Part shown: in pieces, positions 28,301 through 40,300 of the stretch
Layout of the letters: every line of letters begins with the position of its first letter
Position numbering within the stretch: the first letter of the stretch is position 1
NCBI RefSeq assembly: GCF_000003605.2
Contig: NW_003155243.1
Location: 320,006 to 369,820, forward strand
Direction: 5' to 3'
Length of the DNA stretch: 49,815 nucleotides
Source of the DNA: Saccoglossus kowalevskii
Taxonomy: Eukaryota; Hemichordata; Enteropneusta; Harrimaniidae
The notes under the pieces: model-generated
Told to the model about the DNA's origin: nothing
The model's input: only the letters and a program-made list of their open reading frames with translations
Database searches by the model: none
Program-made: the position numbers and the translations under genes

Positions 28301-31300
28301 TTTGTTCTACTTCTAGTGTTGCATATTGTTCATTTATTTACGTTGCATGTTTTCATTTGCCGTTCCATTCCCTGCCGCAGTTCGAACTGCGTGTTGTCAA
28401 TTTTCGCCAATTTTCGGTTTTTTTTGCCGGGGATCTCCTGGCAAACGCCCACCCCTTCTTTTTGGCAATTTTCCATGTTCAAGACCCTGGGCTTATACCC
28501 GGATAAATACGGTATATACTTTTATTTATAGTAATATAGCTGGAATATAAACATGTCAGGAATATGAGTATGATGATTGTTTAGCATTTAAATGATTGAC
28601 ATTTGTATCTGATCTTCAAACGAGTATTGAGAGATATTGCTCTCTGGAACAGCATTAATTAAAACAAAAGCAGCCATTTTGAATACATGTATAGTGAATA
28701 TATAAAATTTGAACATAATCAGTCACAGCAAGTCAGGGATATGGCACTTGAACCACATTTATTGAAACAAAATGGCCGCCAGTCGGCCATTTTGAATCTT
28801 ATCTGAAAACAAAATGATCTGCATCAAGGTCCTATGATGTCCAACGTATATACCAAGTTTGAACAAAATCCATCTATAAACAGCCGAGAAATGCTTGATT
28901 TTGATGATTTTTTAGCACAAAAATGGCTATCGTTCAGCCATTTTTAATAGGATCGTCAAACCAATATATCTTTAGATCTATGACATGATGTATTATAAAT
29001 ATTTAAAATTTGAATATAATCAGTCACAGCAAGTCAGAGATATGGCATTAGAACCACATTTATTAAAACAAAATGGCCATTTTGAATCTTATCTAAAAAA
29101 CAAAATGATGTGCATCAAGGTCCTATAATGTCCAACATGTATACCAAGTTTGAACAAATCCATCTATAAACAGCCGAGAAATGCTTGATTTTGATTCGGC
29201 CATCTTGAATCAGATCGTTAAACAAATTAATGTGCATCATGTATGATGTATGTGTGAAGTTTGATTGTGATTGGTCCAGGCATTTCTAAGATACAGGTCC
29301 GGACGCACGCACACAAGGACAGAAGAACGAACGCACGGAGGTCAAAACATAAGTAACCGTTTTTGGACTACCTTCGAACGGAGACTAAAAATTTATGCAG
29401 AATGCAGAAGCACTTTGATATTTCACTTAAATTAGTTGTATTGCTTAAAATTGCACATAATATTTTCCATAACATTTACCAGTGACAAGCTTGCTGATTA
29501 AGGTAGAGATGCAGTTTACCTGACAGGTATTTTAATTAGTTAATTAGGAAACCAAGATGACCTCCCTTGTCCACAAAACTATATATTTTCGGAAAGCTTA
29601 TTGTATGAATTTTAAAATTTTGTTAGTATTTTTTGTTTAAAGACAATGTAGTTTGAAATATGCACAAAAATGTGCTTTTTTGGTCAAAAGTGATTTAAAA
29701 AAAAATAGCTTCTAAACCATGCTTCTGTTTCCTGTCAAAATTGGTTTACGGGTACATCTGTTTACTATGAAGAAAGTGCCGTCTTGAAAACTGTTTACCA
29801 GTTGTCAATTTTGCAAGCAGCAGGTCAAATTTCACTCTTTCAAGTTTATGCATAACACCCAGGCTAGTTGTCTGTACGATTGTTGTAACACTGTTCAACC
29901 AAAAACAATGCCCCGACGGCGTTTTGAAGATGAACACATTGTCAATCATTTGTGAAAATTCAAAACAAAAGGTCAAAGCATCTAGGAGCTATTTTTTTTT
30001 AAAGTTCTGTGATGTGCATTAAAAAGAAGCTGAGATATTTGCTAATTTGCATAACAATTCACTCAGTAAGAAGTTTGCTAATGCTCATAATTAAAATGGC
30101 TGTAACAGCTCCAAATTTAAATGTATTATCGTTTTGTAAAAAGTTAAATACCGTGCATTATATGAAGATTCCGTCATTCCTGTTTTTCACTGTCTCTTTT
30201 TTTTTATTATTTATGTACAGCCCTGCTAAATCTTGCTAAGCATTTAAAAAGGAGAATGTTTGTACCTGTTATCTATATTTTTAAATTGTTTTTTGAGTTG
30301 AATTCTACACAATGTTAACAGTCTATAGCCAAGACTGTTTGAATAATAAAAAGCAAAAAAAAAAAAAATTTCACTCCCAAGTGCCCACGAACCTGCATCT
30401 CTACCTTAATTCATATGTATTTCTAGTAATCACTGAGTGTGAGTATGCACAGTTTGCAACTGAGAGCTTTGTTGTTGATTTTGAGAGCAATATACTGACA
30501 CATGGCCAAGCCTAATCAAAGATGTGAATTCACACATCGACTGAACTCATTGCATCCATATAGTTGTGTTTATGTTGAAATTGTCGCAGACATGATGTGT
30601 TGTAGTTTCCAGTTAGGATTACCAAAGAATGTTGAGTTTTGCAACATTTTTTTTTTAAATAATGATTTTGTGCCATGTTTTGTTTCTGCAAATAAATAGG
30701 ATACATTCAATACATGTGTAATTAGTTTTTTTAAATGATTTTGGTGCATAAATTTATTATTGCATAAATTTGGTACACTTGGATTAATCACTAGCAATAA
30801 GAATGGCATTAAGAGGTGTTGCTATGTCTATTTTTATGTATTTCATATCACAAAGATGAATATAAAAAACTCCATGTTCCTTGTCCATTCAAAATAAAAC
30901 TAGTTTGCTGGAAAGAAATAATTGAAAATGTTTAGCAACTGTGATAGGCTGTATAGTTATCAGTAGAAATCAATCTTAAAAGGTTTAAACCAGCACACTG
31001 AACCCATTAGCACATCAAAGCTGAAACATTAAAATTACCTAAAGCTGAAAGCTCAATCAATTTGAATTAAAACGACTATATAAACAAAATATATCATATA
31101 TGCAGATGTTATGGTACAACTTGAGACATAATCAATTTCAAAGACTCCACTTAAAATAGACATCGTGGTTGTCTCTTACAGTTAATGACCTAAATGTGTC
31201 CTTTGTGTGTTTTTTTCAGGTTAACATTTCCTGATGCTGGTTTACGGTTGATGTTATCTAGTCATTTTCCAGCGAGAACTAGGATGAGATCAGCATGTTG

Positions 31301-34300
31301 GATGATAATAGCTGAAGTAAGGTTTTACAAATGATTCTTTGAGAACATGTCACATATCAATGGTATTAATTAATATTTGTATACTGGATCTTTTCTTTTT
31401 CACTTGTATTACTTTTACATTTTTGGAAGACCTTGAGGCTATATAAAAGTTCATTTGAATAAGTACCTTGGTTTTACTATGTCTCATGCATATTTTTACA
31501 TGTGTTATTATTATTTCATTGGTATTAATTACCCCCTACTTGTACAAAGTCCAGGAGGGGGCTTGTAGTTTTGCCTTCGTCAGTTCGTTCGGAATGATTT
31601 TTTGGAAACTTGGTACAAAGACATAGTGGTCAACCATACATGTGCACGTCAATTTATTTTTCAATTCGATCAACTATGGCAGATTGGCGGCCATTTTTAA
31701 TGCCAAATTCAAATTCGGTCCTTGTGTGTCCATCATCATTTCCTGGAGATGGCTTGACTTATCTTGTTGAGACTCGTTACAAAAACAAAGGGACCACCCA
31801 TACAGATTGTTTGATATTTCTCAGAGATGCCTTGACAGATTTCAATGATACTAGGTACAAAGACACAGTGAGGAGGTATACATATTCACATGGGTTTATT
31901 TCCTGATTTGATAAAATATGGCTGCCTGGTGGCCATTTTGATTGTCAAAATCCTGTAAAATCCATTTTTTGAAACTTGGTACAGAGTGACCACTGGTACA
32001 GATGCACATTGATTTATTTTTTCAAGGAATCCATTAATGAGCTCATTTGCATATTTAATCATTAATTTGAATTCTTAGTGAAGTGTTAGTCCAAATCAGA
32101 CCAAACTTGGGAGACTTGATTTGTCAATATAAGATATATGCTATGCAATATTGAGTTTCAATTAATGAGCTTGTTTGCATATTTAATGAATTTTGAATTT
32201 TTGTTGATATCTTTTGAACTAATAGTCCAAATGAGACCAAAGTTGGTATAGACTTACTTGATCTGTCAATATAGGATGTGGGCTATGCAATATTGACTTT
32301 TTATGACTTTACAGAAGGTCAAAGTTAATCGAAGCTGTTAATTGTAAATGAAATTAGAGAAAACTGCAGTTTTTGAATGCATTTCACACAGCATGAATAT
32401 AGTTTACAATTTACTGACAGTAATTATTTTTTTCTATAATCATTAATGTTATTCCTTCTTTTGGGTAATTTGATTTAGATTCAGAAAATAAAAAAAAAAG
32501 AAGTTCTTATCTTAACTCAACTGTATATATGTGTAACTTCAATGTTCAACTGTCTACCTATACATGTATTACAATGATCATTTTAGATATTTTTAAAATG
32601 TTTATGAGAATCTTCATCACTTACCTTTTGTATTACATGAATAAAACCTTAATTTTCAGAAAAAAACTAATGGCCATCAACATCCCAATCATAAAGACTC
32701 ACTTGAAGGCAGAGTAAATGGTGAGGCATGTCATACTGATACTGAAGATGATAGCAAAGGGTGAGTGTATTCAGCCAGAACGCAGCCCAGCGTTATTGGG
32801 CGCGATTATTAGATTTGAGTAGCGCCACCAACGGCACGAAATTCTGTTTTTATATAAATGCGGAAGTGATGCTTACTAATCGTATTGTGGTGTTTTCAGG
32901 TCAAGTTGAGGGTTTCGGTGTATTTTATTCGTCCTTATCAATGGGTTAACAAACAGAGACAGAAATTATATTTCTAACGTCCGACTAATATAAAGTTATA
33001 TACGTTTTTAGAGTTACCAAAAGTCATTTTCATAAAAAGGTTTTAAAAATATAATTAAATAACAATTTCTTCTGTCTTACGGATACATTGAAAGTGTATG
33101 AAAAAATAGGATTCTTTATCACAAAGCCCCATTTATATACACATGCTATATCATAACATTGATTCACATTGTACCACAGTCCCTCTAGGGACTGTGATTG
33201 TACTGATGGTTTGTGATTTCAGTTTTTGATATCATGAATTCTAAAAAGTATCAATTTTCTGACCGCATTATTATGTTAACATATATGCCATGGCAGAAAC
33301 ATATAAACTCATATTACGATTGAGGAATGGGCATGTTCTGTAAAGTGGAAACAATATTTGGCGGATCTGTTTACAAACATCGTGTAGGGAAATTTACAAA
33401 AAGTACAAGAACACAAAACAAATAACTGAAAACAATCGACAAAACAAGTACAACACAGGCAAACACATCATAGTCGAATCAGTAAAAAAGAGATATATGA
33501 ACTTCATGATATTTATCAAGTAAAAGTACACTATAGCATGAAATCATGGATCATTAGTAAAAAAATCTAGAGTACAAGTAAAACGAAGATACATTCTACC
33601 ATTTTAGACTCGTAGATTCGGAAATGTCGCATTTTTTATAAGCAGAGCGATTTTTGAGAAAATCACTGAGCTTAAAGTCGACATATTCAGCTTTCTAACG
33701 ATATCTTACTTATCGTGCTACACCGTCTTCATGGAGAAGATATTAATAGTACTATGAATAATAAAAACTCGCTCCGATGACCCATTTTTCCCTCGCTAAC
33801 GACCAGGAAAACGGATGTGTGGCGATTCTAAAAATACTGCTGGCACGAATCAAGCGCACTATTTAGCACATAAGAACTAATTTTTGTTATATATGGCAAA
33901 AAATTTCAAATTTTCAAAGGCTACTGTGTTCAAAATAACAGTTTTGCTGGCCTATCGGAAATACGTAATTTTATAGCCGACATTTGAAAATTGTCACGTG
34001 ACCTATGTCTAATAAACGCCCTCTGTGACAGTGGGTTGCGTTCCGGCTGTATCAACTACTATGAATCATTAATTTTTCGCTCCTCAATCTCAGGCATGCA
34101 GGTACTCCAAACCCCACAATGCTTAATTTGGGATAAAAAACTGTGCATATTAATATCTAATTTTGATAATAATTAGTGAATTTTCTTCTTTTCCATGGAT
34201 ATCTCAAGTTCTAATCACATTTCAATAAAACTTGGTACAAAGATTCTCTGTGACATTGCCCAGACCTTATTAGTCTGCACATATTAATTTACTGATTCGC

Positions 34301-37300
34301 ATAATAATTACCGGTAGTCAGTTTTCTGCTTTCAAGCTTCACTGACATCATAGATGACAGAGCGGAGCTGTTCATATAGGTGACTGTCCATCATCGCCAA
34401 CAATTGCATTTTTGACTTCTTCTTGAAAACTACTAGCTTAATTGCTTTGATACTTGGTATGTAGGTACCATAGTTAGACCTCTGTTAGATTTGTTCACTT
34501 CATGATGATAACTTCTATTCTCTGTTTTTGGTGAATATTTTTTGTAGAAAAATGCTCTATGTTTGACTTCTTTTTGAGAACTACCAGCTCAATTGCTTTG
34601 ATACTTATTGGTAGGTACCTTAGTAGACCTCTATCAAATTTGTTCATTTTGTGCCAATATCTATTCTCTATTTTTGGCAAATTTTTGTAAATGCTATTTT
34701 TGAATTCTTCTGGAAACACTGCCAACCTGATTGCTTTGATATTTGAGGTGTACATTGCGAACAAATTTGTGGATGAAGTTAAGTTGACATGTTCTCAACA
34801 GGCAGAACCAAACTACATAAATACATAAAGAATAATGCAATGACCTAATTAGTTTTGGGTTTAATACATGCATAATAATTACCTAATTTTCATATAATTT
34901 TATTTTACAGCATCCACAAACTATTTCAAGAATCAAACATCACATTCTGATGAAACTTTTTACATAATATTATGTGCCCGGACAATACACAAACCTGATT
35001 AGTTTTTGGTTAAAATCATGCATTATAAGTACCTAATTTGCACAATAATTTCTCACAAACTAATTATTGCATTTCAATACAACTTAGTATACAAGTGCCT
35101 GGGAACAATGCTGAAGACCTGATTAGTTTTGGATTGAAATTCAAGCATACTAATTGCCTAATTTGTGTAATCATGCATAATCATCACATTTCATTGAAAT
35201 TTGATACATAGCTCTGGGTAATCTACAGACGTGATTAGTTGAATGTTGAAAACCATACATATCGATTACCTAATTATTATTAGAGGTGCATGGTCTGGAA
35301 TAAATTAGATAAATTTGTTTTCTGTGGGTATTATAAACTTCAATACTGTGGATCATTTTGCTTTCTATCTATCACAAATATTAGTTGCAAAGCTTCTTGG
35401 TTGAAAAACTAATCTCAAATTTTGATTTCATTTTGAATACTCCTCAAATACACTCTCAGTAGTTGGGAGTCCTTTCTAAGCTTTCTTTGATTTATATCTG
35501 ATTTATATTTGATTAAATTAATGGCCAGTCTGGAGCTCTTAATTTTAATTGTATCACTTGAAATGCTGAAAGGGGAAAAACAGGATCTTCTGTTTGAAAT
35601 ATAATACAGAAAAGTGTCTAAAATGTAAAACTAAGCCAACTTTATCCCATATTGTAGCAAATAAGTAAATACAAAGTAATATGTCATATCATTTGATATG
35701 TTTTGATGATAGCATACAAATAACTGAAATTTTCCAGCTGTTTACATTTGTATGTGCTATTTACTTGTGCATAGAACCCTGTTGGTACCATTAATCTTAC
35801 TTTAGCTCCCTATCACATTTGTCAACATTTTTGAAACAATTTGAAAAATACACGCTCATAGCCTTTGAATTAAACTTCTCTTGAGTTGGCCAATTGCCAA
35901 CAAAAGTAAGATGTGGGTGACCCATATTACAGTTATTATACATGTATGTAGCTTTATGGCACAGATAGATTTATTGTAGAAGATTGTCCCAATCTTATCT
36001 ATAGTTGTTCACCTTAATTACTACATTAAGCAAATAAAATCTTTACTTGGAATGTGCTGTAGCCATGCAGTGTTTTGACTTCATGGAATAAATCCACTGT
36101 TTCTATCTTTGTTTTATATTTAGCTAGTTGCATGTTTTTGCAGTTAACTAACTAATTTGACTTGTATTCATATATTTATCTGCGTGGTTTCTGACATTTC
36201 AGAAAGTATGCACATGTACTGTAATGAATTGCTGCTAGAAATTCTTGCCATTTTCATTTGAGGGAGTTTGCAAACACAAAATTTCAACTTCTCTGCCCCA
36301 AGGACTTCAAAGGAATATTCACTGCTACTGTGAGCTTTTCCCTGTCTCACTAAAATATGTCTATTGCAAAGTTAAAATAATTTCACAATTATTGTTTGTA
36401 ACACCATAATATTGATGCAATATTGAAGTCTAAGTATTTGATGTGGGTTTCATGTAATGCACAACTACTATTTGTGCTCTAAGGATGAACCGCACAGATT
36501 TTAACAATCTTTAAATGAACATATAGAAAGTTTATCAGCTTATTATATCATTATTTACCTAAAAAACAATATTTCTAGTAAAAACATGAGAAATAAATTA
36601 GCCTAAACATCTTTTATCCAATTTTGTGCTAATTGTGTCATTCAAAGCATTTTTTCATGAAGATAATTTTTCATCAATATGTTTTATATATAGATCAGAA
36701 GAAGATGAAGATGATTGGGGCATTTGCACAATTCCCAGTAAGTACTATGACCCTTATGGTTAATAATGGCCATTATTGCTGTTATTTAATGGCTGTGTTT
36801 ATGTCTATGCATAATTAAATAAAACGTAAATAATTATGTACCTAATTTTTGACTCCCATGCGTGAAGCACAAAAAGGGAGTCTTTGCAGTTTGTGTGTGT
36901 GTGTCTGTCTGTGTGTGTGTCTGTTCCACTGATATCTCAAAAACCATACATTGATTGATGAAATTTGGTGCATAGATGCTCTTGGCCAATGCGCAGATTT
37001 GATTAGGTTTTGGTAAAAAGCCATGCATATTAATTACCTAATTTGTATGATAATTAGCTGATTTTTAGCTGTTCCATGACTGTTTCACTTATATCTAAAG
37101 AACCACTCATTGGATTTAGATGAAACTTGGCACATAGATGCTCCAAACTAATGTGCAGATTTGGTTAGTTTTGGGTAGCAATATTAATTACCTAATTTGC
37201 ATAATGATTAATCAATTTTCGGCTTTTACACTGATATCTCAAGTACTAATCATCATATTTCAATGAGACTTGCTACATATATCTTCTAGGACTATGCAGA

Positions 37301-40300
37301 GACCTGATTAGTTTTAATTGGATATTAATTACCTAATTTGCATAATGTTCCACTGATATATAAAGAACCACAAATTGGATTTTAATGAAACTTTGAAAGA
37401 GAACTATGCAGAGACCCCATTAGTTTTTGGTAAATATTTATGCTTATTAATCACCTAATTAACATAATTTATTAACACTGATATCTCAATAACTGATCAT
37501 CACATTTGAATAAAATTTGGTACATAAATGCTCTAGGACAATAGACAGGCCTGATTATTTTTGGGTTAAAATTTGCTCATATTATTTTTCTAATTAGCAT
37601 AATAATTCTTAATTTTTTTGTTCTGTTCTGTTCTGTTCATATTAGTTACCTGATTTACATAATTAGTTTTCAGCTTTTCCATCAATATGTACAAGTAATT
37701 TTTAATTAATTTTTAACGTGTCTTCAATACTCTCTCAGCACACGGGAGTTCTTTCTAAGCTTTCTTTGATTTCGTCCGTGTCAATGTTTTACTTTTTCGA
37801 CTTCTTCTTGAAAACTACAAGCCTGAATGCTTTGATACTTGGTGTATATGTACCTTGGGTGGACCTCTCTTAGGTTTGTTCATTTCATGATGATATCGTC
37901 AATTCTTTAATTTTGGTGAATATTTTTGTTATTTTTGGTAAAAAGTGATATTTTCAACTGGTTAAAAACCGCAAGTTCAATTGTTTTGATATTACATATA
38001 TATGTACTACATGTGGACCTCTCTCAAATTTGTTCAATTTGTAATGATATCTTTAATTCTCTAATTTTGGTGAATATGTTTGTCATTTTTGGTAAAAAGT
38101 GATATTTTTGACTTCTTGTTAAAAACTACAAGTCCAATTGCTTTGATATTACATATATAGGTACTACATGTGGACCTCTTTCAGATTTGTTAATTTCGTG
38201 GTGATATCTTCAATTATCTAATTTTGATGATTGTTTTTGTCATTTTTGGTGAAAAGTGATATTTTTGAATTCTTGTTGAAAACAGCAAGTCCCATTGCTT
38301 TGATACTATACATATTGATCATTTTCTAATGATATCTTCTGTTCTTTAATTGAAATGTGCATTGCTAACAGCGAAGCTATCCCAATATTTTTGGTTTTGG
38401 TGAAAAATGAAATTTTCAACTTCTTGAAAACTTCTGCTCTGACTGGTTTGATACTTGGGTGGACCTCTATTAGATTTAAATATTTTGTGGTGATGTCTTT
38501 TGTTCTGTAGTTTTGGTGAATATTTTTGTAATTTTTACTCGAAAATATTATTGTTTACTTATTCTTGAAAACCTGTACTCCAATTGTTTTGATACTGGGT
38601 TTATATTATTATGTACGTTATCTGGTCAAATCAATGTAAAAGTACACATGGCTGGCAGGATCAGGGTTAAATAAGTAATGTATGAATGGATAACAAACTA
38701 GAGATGTAATATATTCTTATCTTTGCAGAGCAAAGTAGAGTATAAAAGTCCTGAAAACAATACGATTATCTATTAAGCTTTTTTTGCAGACAGTACAGGC
38801 TAAAAAAGTCAAGATAATTGCATAACAAAAATTGTCATTTTCACCTTGTATACCTCGGCTTTCTTCTACAATAATATTGACATGGTAACAACACTGGAAC
38901 TGGGTATTTTCAATGCTTGTTTATTGTTGCATTCTAGATACCTGTTTTGGTGTTACTAAATGGATTATCACTTGGCCATTATCAGTTATAATGCATTTCA
39001 CCATTCCAGACTGTAGAAAGCGCAGGTATGTTTTTTAACTTGTTAAAGAAACAATACAAGAGTAACAAAATAATAAGTAAACAAACTTCAGTATTCAATC
39101 AGTATTAAATTGTGTTTGTGTGCAAATCATGATGTTCTACAAAAAAAAAAAAAATCATCATCTGAGTAGTACTTGAATGTCATATACTGTAAAATGACTA
39201 ATTTTCACTGGGTTTAAAGTTCGCTTATTTACAATTTCAGGCATATTCAGTGGGGTTTTAAATTCACGGTTCAATCATTTATATAATGTGTTCTATGCTA
39301 AATTTTACATATTCACTGGGATTTAATTTAGCGCATTTTCCAGACAGCAAAATAAGCAAAATTAAAACCCAGTGAATAATTAATCCTTTTACAGTATATA
39401 TAATATATATATAGATAGATAAGTGTGAAATAATTTCAATGATTAAAATTCAAAGCACATATTGTTTGGATAGCACATCAATGTGGCTAATTTTTAAATT
39501 CTTACATGTTTTTTAGTTGTATAAAACTTGATACATCGATTCTATGATTGTATGATTAAAGATGTGCTTTGCTACATGTTTGTTTGTAATTCAACTAACT
39601 GGTGTCTTTTCAATTATTACAACAGATGGGAACGTTGGTATTTGGTAACATTTTTTATGAGTATAATTTACATAATGCTCTTCTCCTACTTAATGGTATG
39701 GATGGTGTGTTTGATAGGATACACTCTCGGTATTCCAGACACGATCATGGGAATTACATTCCTAGCTGCAGGTACCAGTGTTCCTGATGCAATGGCTAGT
39801 TTAATTGTTGCTCGACAAGGTTAGTTACTATGTATTCATTCAAGTATTAATCCACAAGTCATAGTAAAAGCTGATGCAGTAGGTCCTATTGAATGACATG
39901 TAGCAAAGGTTGCTTCGCCTCAAAAAAATGATGTTTTCTGGTCCCTAGATGTTAAAAAAAATGTGGTGAACACCTTTGTTTTTCCCTTTTTTTGTATTTC
40001 ATTCTTTCAGCTGGTGGCTATTTTTCTCTTCATTATTTGTCTCTGCTTGCATATTTACTTTAAGCTTTATCAGTGACTTATATAATTTCAAGTAACAAAG
40101 ACACTATAACTTGTAAACGGGACTGTCATTTCTAATTACTGTTATTTACAATAGGAATGGGAGACATGGCAGTTTCCAACAGTGTTGGCAGCAATATCTT
40201 TGACATTTTACTTGGATTGGCACTACCATGGTTTTTAAAGACAACAGTTATCAATTATGGGTCTATTGTAAGTATATATATATATACATGTAGGTGAAAG

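Larger units (their letters stand above)
26696..31219 (+). other. NCKX intron 9 (4.5 kb)
   Basis: Filled largely by repeats: a CCGTA-ended TIR element (26943-28514), a repeat with an internal 200-bp direct duplication (28690-29390) and a TTAA-flanked TIR element (29497-30410). The remainder to the acceptor is AT-rich with no recognised feature. Confidence 0.85.
32761..36693 (+). other. NCKX intron 11 (3.9 kb)
   Basis: Begins with a TIR element (32765-34056). Then come repeat family C copies (about 34200-34330 and 34890-35290) and a family A fragment (34361-34760). From 35300 to 36690 I see only AT-rich sequence. Confidence 0.8.
36738..38937 (+). other. NCKX intron 12 (2.2 kb)
   Basis: Almost entirely repeats: a family C array (36842-37740), a family A copy (37770-38385) and the smaller copy of a palindromic element (38618-38671). 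The last 270 bp before the acceptor are AT-rich without features. Confidence 0.8.
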
